Below, piece by piece: positions 30,834 to 40,436 of a DNA stretch of 64,000 nucleotides. Where the stretch lies: contig NW_024466512.1 in NCBI RefSeq assembly GCF_017591425.1, forward strand, positions 22,373,501 through 22,437,500. Reading direction: 5' to 3'. The first letter of the stretch is position 1. Every line of letters begins with the position of its first letter. The notes under the pieces are model-generated. The model saw only the letters and a list, made by a program, of their open reading frames with translations, was not told the DNA's origin and ran no database searches. The DNA comes from Ochotona curzoniae. Taxonomy: Eukaryota; Chordata; Mammalia; Lagomorpha; Ochotonidae. A program made the position numbers and the translations under genes.

Positions 30834-30911
30834 GATATTGCCCACCTGGGGCAGCCTAGAGACATTGCCCACCTGTCTTAGCCTACAGATATTGCCCACC
30901 TGGGGCAGGTG
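30834..30911. repeat. 27-bp tandem repeat, about 3 copies
   Basis: Units begin at 30834, 30861 and 30888, each opening with GAYATTGCCCACCTG (Y = T in units 1 and 3, C in unit 2). Units 1 and 3 share GGGGCAG where unit 2 has TCTTAG, so the array may have expanded by copying unit 1. Confidence 0.9.
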
Positions 30912-31078
30912 TGGGGCATCAGAGGCAGTGTCACTCTTTTGCCTGGCTCACATCTGCCACTAAAGGTGTCTGCAACCCCTGGCCTATGACTTAGAGAGGA
31001 TTAGAGCCTAGGAGACAGCTCTGAGGGTGGCTGGCTCTGCCCTGGGGACATAGGTCTAGGGGCAAGGCTGCCTGCAGA

Positions 31079-31096
31079 TTTTTTTTTTTTTTTTCA
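31079..31096. repeat. Poly-T run
   Basis: Pure T run just upstream of a MIR; no SINE body attached. Confidence 0.85.
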
Positions 31097-31109
31097 TTGT
31101 GATCCCAAC

Positions 31110-31295
31110 TGCACAAACTCTGGAACCCGGTTGCTTGAGTTCAAATTGCTTCTCCTCTACTCACCTGCTGTGAGCTCCTGGGCAAGTCACTTAACCTCTC
31201 TGTGCAACATGGGGCACATGAGAATCACCTAGGTTGCTTAGAGGCTTGAGTGAAGTGACACATTGCCTGGCACACTGCACGCTGTTGGGACACAC
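31110..31295 (+). repeat. MIR SINE, near full length, sense
   Basis: 'GTTGCTTGAGTTCAAATTGC', 'GCTGTGAGCTCCTGGGCAAG', 'TCACTTAACCTCTCTGTGC' and 'ACACATTGCCTGGCACAC' give the full MIR order. Confidence 0.9.
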
Positions 31296-31324
31296 GTCCC
31301 CTAAAGCATCATTACTTCTCCTCC

Positions 31325-31386
31325 CCTGCCCTTTTCCTAATTCCCATTATGTTAACGCTGACTATGTGCTAGACATCACTTTATAT
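31325..31386 (-). repeat. MIR fragment, antisense, split by a SINE
   Basis: 'GCTGACTATGTGCTAGACAT' followed by 'CACTTTATATGG' is the inverted MIR 3' part; the other part may lie beyond the SINE, at 31690-31870. Confidence 0.6.
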
Positions 31387-31394
31387 GGGCTATT

Positions 31395-31604
31395 TTTTTA
31401 AAGATTTATTTTATTTTCATTCTTCCAGGTCTCCCACATGGGTGCAGGGTCCCAAGGCTTTGGGCCGTCCTCGACTGCTTTCCCAGGCCACAAGCAGGGA
31501 GCTGGAAGGGAAGTGCAGCTGCTGGGATTAGAACTGGCGACCATATGGGATTCCAGGGCGTGTTCAAGGCGAGGACTTTAGCCGCTAGACCATGGTGCCG
31601 GACC
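31395..31604 (-). repeat. C-SINE with internal deletion, antisense
   Basis: After 'AAGATTTATTTTATTTTCAT' the sequence jumps straight to 'TCTTCCAGGTCTCCCACATG', omitting about 110 bp of the 3' domain, then runs to the inverted head and 'GTGCCGGACCC'. GCTATTT flanks it (31389-31395 and 31614-31620), compatible with insertion already deleted. Confidence 0.87.
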
Positions 31605-31689
31605 CTACATGAAGCTATTTGTAACATGTATATCAAAACTATAGCAGATAGCGAGGACATAGTAGAGGATAAGGATGAAACTGCTCTCT

Positions 31690-31870
31690 ACCACACCACC
31701 CCCTGTATTTATTAAACAACTACTCCATACCGAAGGTCTACTAGCTTGTGATGGAGACATTGTTGCCCCAGACCACAGATGAATAAATTGAGACTGAGGA
31801 ACACTCTACAGACAGGAGCCAATGCGACTGGGGTTCAACTTCAGCTCTGTAGCTCCAGGTCATCTCAGGT
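31690..31870 (-). repeat. MIR fragment, antisense
   Basis: 'ACCACAGATGAATAAATTGA' then 'GACTGAGGAACACTC' and 'GGGGTTCAACTTCAGCTC' is the inverted MIR core with tRNA-related end. Confidence 0.65.
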
Positions 31871-32189
31871 TGTAAACACACACCAGCTGTTGTGTTGCTG
31901 GGGCTTGGGTCTCGGGTCCAGGTTATGGACTGCCATTGGTCTGGACTGCCAGCCAGGCTGGGATGCTTTCTCTGACTTGGAAGCCTTCTGAGGTTAGGAA
32001 CCACTTCGCTCACCTCCGAGGAGACGGTTGGGGTGACTTTTGGAGGGTTGTGAGCCCGGTGGGATTGCAGCCCCTGCCGCTGCACTCCCTGGGCTGGCTT
32101 TCAGGCCGCCAGACACTCATTTCCCCTTAAACGGCACAGATGAAGGACCCGCAGTGGGCGCGGGCGGGAGGGCGCGTGTCGCTCATGTT
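31871..32189. other. Unique DNA, no feature seen
   Basis: Single-copy sequence that becomes CpG-containing near 32150-32180 ('GTGGGCGCGGGCGGGAGGGC'). Confidence 0.35.
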
Positions 32190-32400
32190 ACAAATCAATT
32201 CATTACCGGCACTCGCAGTCGCCTCCGATCTTCAAGGATCGGGGGTTTGATGAAGAGGATTCATTTCAAGAAATAAACCTTTTAAATTAACCACGAGATG
32301 AGGGAAATTTCTTTATTTAAAAAATGCTCAGGCCCTGCCGGCTTTGTTTTCTCTCTTATTAGTGCTGTTATTAATAACCCTGCCTCTCTCTCCCGGGGAC
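32190..32400. promoter_or_regulatory. Candidate conserved noncoding element
   Basis: Unique block with 'ACAAATCAATTCATTACCGG', 'GATCTTCAAGGATCGGGGGT', 'CCTTTTAAATTAACCACGAG', 'TTCTTTATTTAAAAAATGC' and 'GCTGTTATTAATAACCCTG'. Homeodomain cores plus retained CpGs set it apart from its flanks. It sits directly after a short CpG-rich patch. Confidence 0.62.
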
Positions 32401-32757
32401 AGTCCACTCCGCCCTGGGAGCAGGCATGCACCACTCAGATTTGGGGCCAACTTCATTTTGGGCACCTCTGGTGGGGTCCAGCAGGGGATGCCCCGGAGAG
32501 ACTGTCAGGCAGGTGGCCATGGACCTGTCCTGTGACATTGCCTCTCCTGAATAACAGGGCAAATCCAGAGTTGCCACTTTCCGCAGCCGGACCTTAAAGT
32601 TAGGAGGTCAACAGACAAACTGGCCCAGGGAGGGAACGTGGCCTTTTGGCGGTCACGTAGAATCTTCTTAGCAGAGATGGATCTGCTGTTAGCCTCATTC
32701 TTGATCTGCTTTCTGATTTCCGTCTGGACGCATGTTTTGAGAATCTTGATTCTTTGT
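32401..32757. other. Unique DNA, no feature seen
   Basis: Nothing recognised. Confidence 0.35.
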
Positions 32758-33079
32758 TTATTTTAATTTTTATTGGCAATTCAGATATACAGAGAGGAGG
32801 AGAGACACAAAGGAAGATCTTCCATCCGTTGATTTACTTCCCAAATGGCCGCAAAGGCCAGAGCTGAGCCAATCTGAAGTCAGGAGCCAGGAGCTTCTTC
32901 TAGATCTCCCATGCAGGTGCAGGATCTCAAGGTTTTGGGCTGTCCTTGACTGCTTTCCTAGGCCACAAACAGGGAGTTTGACGGGAATTGGGGCCGTTAG
33001 GATTAAGACTGGAGCTTATATGGGATCCTGGTGCGTGCAAGGTGAGGACTTTAGCTGCTAGGCTACCGTGCTGGGCCCA
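32758..33079 (-). repeat. C-SINE, full length, antisense
   Basis: 'TTTTTATTGGCAATTCAGAT' start, 'AAGATCTTCCATCCGTTGAT', 'GGCCACAAACAGGGAG' and inverted head 'AAGGTGAGGACTTTAGCTGC', ending 'GTGCTGGGCCC'. A TGATTCTT word on both sides is a possible target-site duplication. Confidence 0.93.
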
Positions 33080-33094
33080 TCATGATTCTTAAGT

Positions 33095-33240
33095 TTCAGA
33101 GTACCTTGACACACATTGTTCCATTGGATGCGAACGAGTGACTTACCTGGTGTATGGTGGTACCCTTGTTCTACAGATGGAGACACTGAGGCAGTGTGGG
33201 AAGAAGCAGTCAGCCTTGGGCAGGAAGCACACCATACGCT
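33095..33240 (-). repeat. MIR fragment, antisense
   Basis: 'CTTGTTCTACAGATGGAGAC' then 'ACTGAGGCAGTGTGGGAAG' is the inverted MIR core. Confidence 0.7.
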
Positions 33241-33504
33241 ATGAGGTCATCTGAGAGGGCTCAGTGAAGCAACATTTCCTGAAAGTTTGGACAGGGAGTA
33301 GGGAATGTACAGGTGGACGGGGCAGCATCCTGGGCTGACAGTCCCTGGAAGCCAAGACTCAGCCAAGTCCACTGGCAACAACACTGAATGGAGAGAAGTA
33401 GGAAAGACCTGGATGGAGAAGCGGTGAGGGCTGTGGCCTCCAACTGGAAGATGCTGCTCTCTGGCCACAACCTGGAAGAGGGAGCCCAGGAAGTCATCCC
33501 TGCT

Positions 33505-33834
33505 TTTTTTTTTAAGATATATTTTTATTTCTTATTGGAAAATGAGATGTACAGAGAGGAGGAGAGGAGGAGAGACAGAGAAAAAGATCTTCCGTCCAAT
33601 GATTCATTGGACTGCAATGGCCGGAGCTGTGCCAATCCAAAGCCTGGAGCATCTTCCAGGTCTCTCACGCAGGTGCAGGGTCCCAAAGCAGTGGGCCATC
33701 CTCAACTGCTTTCCCAAGCCACAAGCAGGGAGCTGAATGGGATGCAGGGCCATCAGGATTAGAACTGGCACTTATATGGGATTCCAGGGCATGCAAGGCG
33801 AGGACTTTAGCCAGTAAGCTACCGCAATGGGCCC
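33505..33834 (-). repeat. C-SINE, young, full length, antisense
   Basis: T-run, 'AAAAGATCTTCCGTCCAATG', 'GCCACAAGCAGGGAGCTG' and 'AAGGCGAGGACTTTAGCCAG', ending 'GCAATGGGCCC'. ATCCCTG on both sides (33496 and 33839) suggests a short duplication. Confidence 0.93.
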
Positions 33835-35284
33835 AGTTATCCCTGTTCTTGCTGGTGCTCCCTTCGACTATTGATGCAGACCTGGGGAAGAGTGGGGCAG
33901 GGTGGTGAAGAGGGGGTGGGTCTGGAAGGGCAGGTCCAGCACAGGAGTATGACCGAAAGAGACTGGTACAGAAGGGACATGCTCCAATCTAGGGTTCTCC
34001 TAACTGAACTGCAGGCCATGGTCTTTTCTGCCTCCCTGCTCTGCCCTGGTACTCCCTGACTCTACTCCCTCAGGAGCTTTGCGCAACCAGACTGGGGGGA
34101 ACACAGCACAAGGCTTGGTTGTCCACCCCCTGCCCTGGGCCACTTCAGGAAGAACCAACCAGACAATGGCGATCTGTAGTGGTGGAAAGATGTCTTGCCT
34201 TTCTTGGGACACATATGCATCAGAGCGAGACCTTATGGAGACCTCAAGGCTCTCACCCAGCACAGAGGCTGGTGGGAGATCTGGGCTCCTTCCGCAGGCC
34301 TGGTCTGCAGGCAGAGGTTGGTCTAGCCAGAGCCTGCAGATCAAAGGACAGCCCAGCGATCAGGCTGAGTGGGCCCCTCCCACCTGCAGTCACCCACCCT
34401 CTCCCTCTCTGCCCCCACATAGGCCTTCATGGAAAGCACCTGAGACTGGGTTAGTTGGAAACCACAGGAGTTGGTTGCTTGCAAGTGTGAAGGCTGGTGA
34501 GTTCAAGATCAAGGTGCCAAGGGATTTGGGGTGGAGTGCCTGATGCTTTCTCTGTATCTTCATGAGATGGAAGGGTTTGCTCTGTTCAGCTTCTTCTGTA
34601 AAAGGCTTCACCCCATGCCTGAGCTCAGAGCCCTGTGACTTCCCACTTTACCAATAGCCCTTCAGACAATCACACTGGATATTAGGAGTACCCTAACACC
34701 CAGATCACTGCAGGGCTCACTGATGGTGGGGCTCACTTCCTGCTGGATGTAAAATGGGTGTAGGAGGATTCCCTTTTCCTTCCCACACCTCAGAAACAAA
34801 AAGTTGGATTGAGAGATTAAGGTCATATGAAAACTGAGAGACAATAGGGGCCCAGAAAGGCAGAAAGCTCCAAAATCTGGGGCACCCAGAGTTTGGGGAA
34901 CACAGTGAAGTTTGGGGTCTAACAACCTGGGATAAGGGGAGCATCAGAGCCTGTTGGCCAGGTTCCATCCCAGCTAGTACGTTCAGTGTTGTGTCTCGGG
35001 CATGGGGTCTGGATTCCCCACCACCCCTAGAACAAGGCTGCCCAAGGCCAGGGTCATGGCTGTTCTAAGTTGATCCCTGTTCATTTTGTGTGTAGTCTCC
35101 TAGTTGCAGCTCAGGGGTCTGGTCTCCTGGGGGGAGTTCAGCTCAGACCCGGCCTCTGCACCCAAGGAGATGCAAACACTAACAGCTCCCAGCCTCACAG
35201 CACTGCACACTGGGCAAAGCAAGGAGGGGAGGAGGAAAAGGCCTTCCCGGTCTGGGCGTAGACCTGCCCAGGTGTGTGGGGGGG
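33835..35284. other. Unique DNA, no feature seen
   Basis: About 1.45 kb of mixed single-copy sequence. Frames such as 34079-34543 and 34119-34454 overlap in different frames without domain or splice support. Confidence 0.4.
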
Positions 35285-35560
35285 ACCAGCTCACCATCTC
35301 ATTAACGCGGAATTGTTTTTAGGTTAATAATCTTGCGTTAATTTTCCCTTAAAATATTGTCTTTGACCGTTAAATGCTCACACTGTTATAAAAAGAACGT
35401 AATAAATGATCTTGAAGCAAATTCTCCTGCCAAATGTCATAATTTATTTGCATAATTAGCTCTTAATTTTAATTCAATATGCAAATCCACGCTTCCTTTC
35501 CATTGCAGCCGCCTGTTTCCCAGCCGGGCAGCCATGAATTTACTGTGACGCTCGCTCCGT
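35285..35560. promoter_or_regulatory. Strong candidate conserved noncoding element with two POU octamers
   Basis: 275-bp AT-rich unique island. ATTTGCAT (35446-35453) and the reverse-orientation ATGCAAAT (35479-35486) face each other, 25 bp apart. Homeodomain cores are dense: 'CTCATTAACGCGGAATTG', 'GGTTAATAATCTTGCGTTAA' and 'AATTAGCTCTTAATTTTAAT'. It shares TGAATTTACTGTG (35535-35547) with the 11.7-kb element. It has the strongest enhancer-like composition of the middle third. Confidence 0.7.
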
Positions 35561-36124
35561 GGTTGTGAGAGGTGGGGGTGGGGAGGCAGGCACCTTCTGG
35601 GGCTGGTGCCTGGAGGAGGGGCTCAGATGCATCAAATCGGGGGGGGATAGACCCATGGGCCCCACTGCATAGTGCAGGCTCTTCCAGACAGACCTGTGTG
35701 GAGCTCGCAACACTGAATGATGACAGACGCCTGCTAAGGTGCATAGGTTGTCATGTCATGGGCAAAGGTGAAAACATGTGGATGCAGGCATCTAGGTTAG
35801 CACATTAGGGCACCACGGGCACCCACCAAGACACACAGCTCTAGGCAGCAGCCCTGCCACTCACAGACACAGACTCCCATAAAGTAACCTGGTCTCTTGG
35901 TCACAAGACACATGGAATGACTCTCAGAGCCAGAGCAAACCAGAGACCCACAAAAGCAGGCAAAGACACAGAGGCCAGGCTGATGAGCAGACACACATAG
36001 GCAGCCACAGACGTGCATCCAGGCCTGTGCAAACATGCACAACTCAAGGGTGCAAGAGCCTACACACAAATGTACAGCCCCACATTGGCCAAGCCCAAAA
36101 ATCTAAATGTATACACACGTAATA
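35561..36124. repeat. Unique DNA with degenerate CACA-rich stretch
   Basis: From about 35810 the sequence is loosely CACAGA/CACACA-rich, a decayed simple repeat. The minus-strand frame 35797-36069 is Cys/Val-rich for this reason. A G-run lies at 35639-35647. Confidence 0.4.
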
Positions 36125-36430
36125 AGCTGTACCATCCATGTGGTACAACAATTGAGAGGCCCTTTGGGATGCCTCCATGCCATATCAGAGGGCTTAGGCC
36201 CGAGGCCCATCTCTGTTCCTGATTCTAGCTTCCTGCTAAGGTAGACCCTGGGGAGCTGCAGGAGTGGCTCCATGACTTGGGCCCTGGACTGAGTTCCAAG
36301 CTCCTGGCTTCAACTTGGCTCCACTCCGTCTATTGTGAAGCCTTTGGGAAGTGAAACAGCAGATAGAAGAGCTCGTTCTTTCTCCCCCTTTGTACTTCAG
36401 ACAAACAAACTCAATAACTTAAAAAGAGAA
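36125..36430 (+). repeat. C-SINE, old copy, sense
   Basis: Diverged head, then 'GATTCTAGCTTCCTGCTAAG', 'AAGCTCCTGGCTTCAACTTG', 'GGGAAGTGAAACAGCAGATA' and 3' AC/AA-rich tail. Confidence 0.75.
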
Positions 36431-36486
36431 ATTACTTTGTGGACACCCACATGTGCTTTAGGACTTGGCTTTCTCTCTCTCTCTCT

Positions 36487-36810
36487 CTTTTTAAGGATTT
36501 ATTTTATTTGGAAAGTCAGAGTTACAGGGAGAGATGGAGAGACAGAGAGAGGTCTTCCATCTGCTGGTTTACTCCCCAAATGACTAATGACCACAGCTGG
36601 GCTGTTCTGAAGACGGAAGCCAGGAACTTCTTCCAATTCTCCCACATGGATGTAGAGGCCAAAGGACTTTGGTCATGTTCTACTTCTTTCCCAGGCCATT
36701 AGCAGGGAGCTGGATGGGAAGTGGAACAGCTGGGACATGAACCAGCACCCATATGGGATACTGATGCTGGCGGACAGAAAATTAGCCTATTCATTTCCAT
36801 GCTGGCCCCA
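36487..36810 (-). repeat. C-SINE, antisense
   Basis: 'TTTTTAAGGATTTATTTTAT', 'GGTCTTCCATCTGCTGG', 'GGCCATTAGCAGGGAGCTGG' and 'CACCCATATGGGATACTGAT', ending 'CATGCTGGCCCC'. A short TC run lies just upstream. Confidence 0.9.
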
Positions 36811-36878
36811 GGACTCTCCTTTTAGTCTCAATGGCAAGACTGAGGCTTTTAAGGGCTTGTGAAAGAACAACAAACTTA

Positions 36879-37274
36879 AAAGTCAATGGACCAGGCCGGT
36901 GGCATGGCCTAGTGGCTAAAAGTCCTCGCCTTGAATGCGCTGGGATCCCATTTGGGCGCCGGTTCTAATCCTGGCAGCTCCACTTCCCATCCAGCTCCCT
37001 GCTCGTGGCCTGGGAAAGCAGTTGAGGATGGCCAGAGCTTTGGGACCCAGAACCTGTGTGGGAGACCTGGAAGAAGTTCCTGGCTCCTGGCTTCAGATTG
37101 GCATAGCATCAGCCGTTGAGGTCACTTGGGGAGTGAATCATCGGATGGAAGATCTTCCTCTCTGTCTCTGCTCCTCCTCTCTGTATATCTGACTTTGTAA
37201 TAAAAATAAATAAATCTTAAAAAAAAAAGAGTAAAATGCAAGAAAACAACCTCTAAAAAAAAAGTCAATGGACC
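36879..37274 (+). repeat. C-SINE, young, sense, with 30-nt extra tail inside 14-bp duplications
   Basis: SINE body 36893-37230 ('GGCCGGTGGCATGGCCTAGT' head through AATAAATAAATCTT and a first A-run). A 30-nt non-SINE segment follows (37231-37260: GAGTAAAATGC.. to a second A-run). Only then comes the exact duplication AAAGTCAATGGACC (36879-36892 and 37261-37274). The extra piece therefore belonged to the inserted RNA. The pika-type head makes this a recent copy. Confidence 0.93.
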
Positions 37275-37370
37275 AGGTTGAATTTACCAGGCTGCCTCTT
37301 GCTGGTGGATCTTGAGACTGATGCTTCATTGTTCAAAACAACAGCTTCATTAAGATCCAATTTACATGGG

Positions 37371-37610
37371 CTGGAGTTATGATGTAGCAGATAAAGCTGC
37401 TACAATGTATGAGCACTGCACCACAGAGAGCCAGGAGCTTCATTTGGGTTTCTCACATGAGAGCAGGGAGCCAAGTACTTGAGACATCTCCCACTGCTTT
37501 TGCAGGCACATCATCAGGAAACTGGATTGAAAGTGAAGCAACTGGGACTCATATGGGATAGTGACACTGCAGATGGTGGCTTAACCTGATGAGCAACAAC
37601 ATCAGATATT
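37371..37610. repeat. Composite SINE: sense head joined to antisense body
   Basis: 37371-37418 reads as a sense SINE head ('GGAGTTATGATGTAGCAGAT' then 'AAAGCTGCTACAATG'). From 37430 it reads antisense ('GAGCCAGGAGCTTCATTTGG', 'CATCAGGAAACTGGATTG', inverted head at the end). So two heads face outward around one body segment, by inversion or two insertions. Confidence 0.7.
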
Positions 37611-37707
37611 TTAGAACATTTTAGTCAACCACTAAAAAACTCCATTAATAAGTCATCTCTGTCTTCCAACAGCATTGTCCACTCCTTGACTTAAGCAACC
37701 ACTGTTT

Positions 37708-38023
37708 TATTTTTTTTTTACAATGTTATTATTATCTTTATTTGAAAGGCAGAAAGAGAGGGAGAGAGAAAGAGAGAACAATTTTCCACCTACTTATCCA
37801 CCCCTCAAGTGCCTGAAACAGCCTGGTTGGGAACAGGTAGAAAACAGGAGCCCAAAACTCCATCCAGGCCTTCCATGTGGACAGCAGGGACCCAAGTACT
37901 GGAGTTGTCACTTCCTGGCTCCCCCGGTGTGTACCCCTCAGAGCCTAAAATGAAGACCGTGAACACGATATGAACATAGCCACTCCTTAAATGGCATGTT
38001 GACCACTGGACCAAGTGTCTGCC
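37708..38023 (-). repeat. C-SINE, old copy, antisense
   Basis: T-run, 'GAAAGGCAGAAAGAGAGGGA', 'GGCCTTCCATGTGGACAGCA' and a diverged inverted head 'CATGTTGACCACTGGACC', ending 'GTCTGCCCC'. Inserted in the L1. Confidence 0.83.
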
Positions 38024-38345
38024 CCTCATTTATTTCTGTCACTAAGTATTTTGCTTATTGTGAGCATTACTTAGAAAGGGAATGCTATACTAAGTAAAAT
38101 GTTTATGACTGGCTTCTCTCGCTTAACATGGTGTGATTGGCATCCACCTATGTCATAATAGCTTCATTCCTTGCTATGGCTAAATAGCCTTCCAGCGTGT
38201 GATGAACCACATTCCTTCTATGCATCTGTTAGTCAATGGACATCGAGCTGTTTCTGGTTGTGACCACAACGAGTTCACCACTCTCGATTGTATTCCTAGA
38301 AAGGGAACTTCATCTTCTTCAAGTTAAGTTTTCCTGTGCACCAAG

Positions 38346-39484
38346 TAAGTGGGCTCGTGCCACAGGCTCCTGGCACCGTCTCCTGCCTTCGTTTGCAATG
38401 AAGTTGGGCTTTCTCAAGTGGGGTCAAGCCTCTTCTCACATACAGACATGCACAGATGCTGAGACACTCATGTACCTTTACACTTAGGCACATGGCACAG
38501 TCACATGTGCAATTGCGAGTATAGGCGCTTGTGTGGTCCCTGTACCACAGAGAGCCTCAGAGCCCCGAAGACAAACAGGTGCCCAAGGTGACCTAAACCC
38601 CCACGGGAAACTAAGGACCAGAGTTCTGGGGCAAAGGTGGAGCCATAACGGGAGACACTGTGACAGATACAGGCGAGAACCGCCTTGCTCAGAGAAGGAC
38701 CCATCATGGCCAAGGAGGGGAGGCAGATGCACTAATGCCCAAGGAGAGTCAGCAGAGAAGATGGGGAGAAGTGACCAGGAGGGAGGTGAGGGATGAGAGA
38801 CAGGGCTGTGCAGAGGGAGGCTGTGGGGTTGGATCAGGGTCTGCTCCCAGAGCTCCACCTGCTTCCTTGCTTCCTGTCTGTATCTATCCTACCTGCTCCC
38901 TGACCATGGTGGCCCTATGTCCCTCACCCTGCACCCCGCCCTGCCTTGGCAGAAATGTGACCCTTCGCCAACCTTCACCTCCCACCCCCATAAGCTAAGA
39001 GACAAAAGGGATCCTTTTCCAGGATAATTAAGCCTCAAAGACAACAACTCCTCCCAGGAAACTGATCTGGTTTGCCCTGAGACCTGCCTGAGTGTGGGAG
39101 GGCAGGACAGGGGTTCTTGGAGAGACAGAAGCCACCAGCAGACCAGAAGTCTAGAGCTCTGTCTCAGGAGATGTGGGGCAGGCTGGTGGGTGGGCACTGG
39201 TTCCCTGGGGCTACAGGAGGCCTGTCCCAAAGCTTTGATCCTTCCTTCCCCATCTTAACAGAGCAGGGTTGGGCAGCCGGCAACAGATTCGAGGTTGGCC
39301 TGGGCCCCACTCCCAGAAGCATTAGGTGTGGGTGAATGGCACATGCGTGAGAGATGCCGCTGCGTGGGCATGCCTGCTGATGAAGCTGAGGAAGGCTGTG
39401 CCTGTCCGCCGCCCTTGGGGCCCCACCCCCACCCATGCCCCCCGCAGGAGACTTAGTGTGCGGCCTCAGCGGAGTTTCTAACCT
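38346..39484. other. Unique DNA, no feature seen
   Basis: About 1.1 kb of G+C-rich single-copy sequence; frames at 38484-38858 and 39164-39511 (minus) are compositional. Confidence 0.4.
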
Positions 39485-39665
39485 GGAGTGATCGCTTTCC
39501 TGATTTGCCACTTTAGTACTCTTGTTAATGAATTTTTAATCTTCTTAATGACATTAAACACGGAAAGTAATTAAGGAAAACAAGTTTGAAACTGCTGACT
39601 TCAACCCTTTATTCACAACTATTTAATGTAGAATTAATTTGATTTTGCCCATTATTCAAATGAAC
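39485..39665. promoter_or_regulatory. Candidate conserved noncoding element
   Basis: AT-rich unique island: 'TGTTAATGAATTTTTAATC', 'CTTCTTAATGACATTAAACA', 'GTAATTAAGGAAAAC', 'GAATTAATTTGATTTTGCC' and 'CATTATTCAAATGAACGC'. At least six TAAT/ATTA cores lie in 170 bp between C-rich flanks. Confidence 0.62.
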
Positions 39666-40388
39666 GCACTACCTTCTCCTCGGCCCCAGGCCTGTCCCCT
39701 TGCCCCCACCCTGGCCTACTCAGGGACCCCCTGTCATGATCATCCAGTTACCACTGACCTAAGTGGGTGAGATTTCTTTGTGACACATCAGTGTTGGGGG
39801 CTCGTGGGTGACGACTGAACAAGCCCCCCACCATGGCAAGGTAGGTGATGGGGCCCCTGCCAGGAAGAATTCAAGGGAGCCAGGAGGGGGCTGGGAAGAT
39901 GGGGACCCTCAAGAGCCCTGCTGAAGCAAGGCAGATCCCTTCCCCACTCTTCTTCCATCTCAGATATCCGCCAGGGAGGCTCAGTGCTCCTTTGGTGCTC
40001 CGTGATCCATGCGCCCAAATGACTTTGTGTTGCCTGGGATGTTTAGATGCTGGGATACTTAAGAGCCAAGCTCGCCTGGTATGGGAATATGGCAATCTGC
40101 AGAGCTCAGACAAATGTGTGAAGGTTCAGAAGATGTGTGGTGGGCACCTCAGGTGCCAGGTGCCAGGAGGCCCATTTTGTGAGACACTTGGGTCTAAAGA
40201 CCTAAGGACCTTCCAGAGAGAGTCCTTCACTTACCCTCGTGCGAGGGAGAGCAAGGTATAAAGGAGCCCCTGGATGGTCAGAGCCTGGTGTTGTCCGAGC
40301 TTGAAAGCAGAGTGAGGCTCTTTGCTGGCACCTGCAGGAGGCCTTAGCCCCTGGCTCCTGCTCTGCTTTGGCCCTGGGCCCAGATCCA
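39666..40388. other. Unique DNA, no feature seen
   Basis: Nothing recognised; a 138-codon frame (39845-40261) has no domain. Confidence 0.4.
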
Positions 40389-40390
40389 GG

Positions 40391-40421
<31 letters not shown>

Positions 40422-40436
40422 CGTGTGTGTGTGTGC
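40389..40436. repeat. (GT)n microsatellite with GC interruptions
   Basis: GT run interrupted by GCGTGCGT, strictly alternating purine/pyrimidine and so Z-DNA-prone. Confidence 0.93.

Larger units (their letters stand above)
37335..38345 (-). repeat. Old L1 fragment, antisense, split by two SINEs
   Basis: Three pieces (37335-37370, 37611-37707, 38024-38345). 'GCTTCATTAAGATCCAATTT' matches the inverted L1 'TTTATTGAGATATAATTCAC'; 'ATTTTAGTCAACCACTAAAA' matches 'GAACATTTTCATCACCC'; 'GCTTCATTCCTTGCTATGGC' then 'TAGTCAATGGACATCGAGCT' matches the inverted L1 3'-end wording 'CATTCCTTTTTATGGC..GATGGACATTTGGG'. Orientation follows from these being antisense to L1. Confidence 0.8.

Noticed and set aside
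39879..39896. CTCF-like GCCAGGAGGGGGCTGG
   Set aside because: At least two mismatches at informative positions; weaker than the three sites listed.
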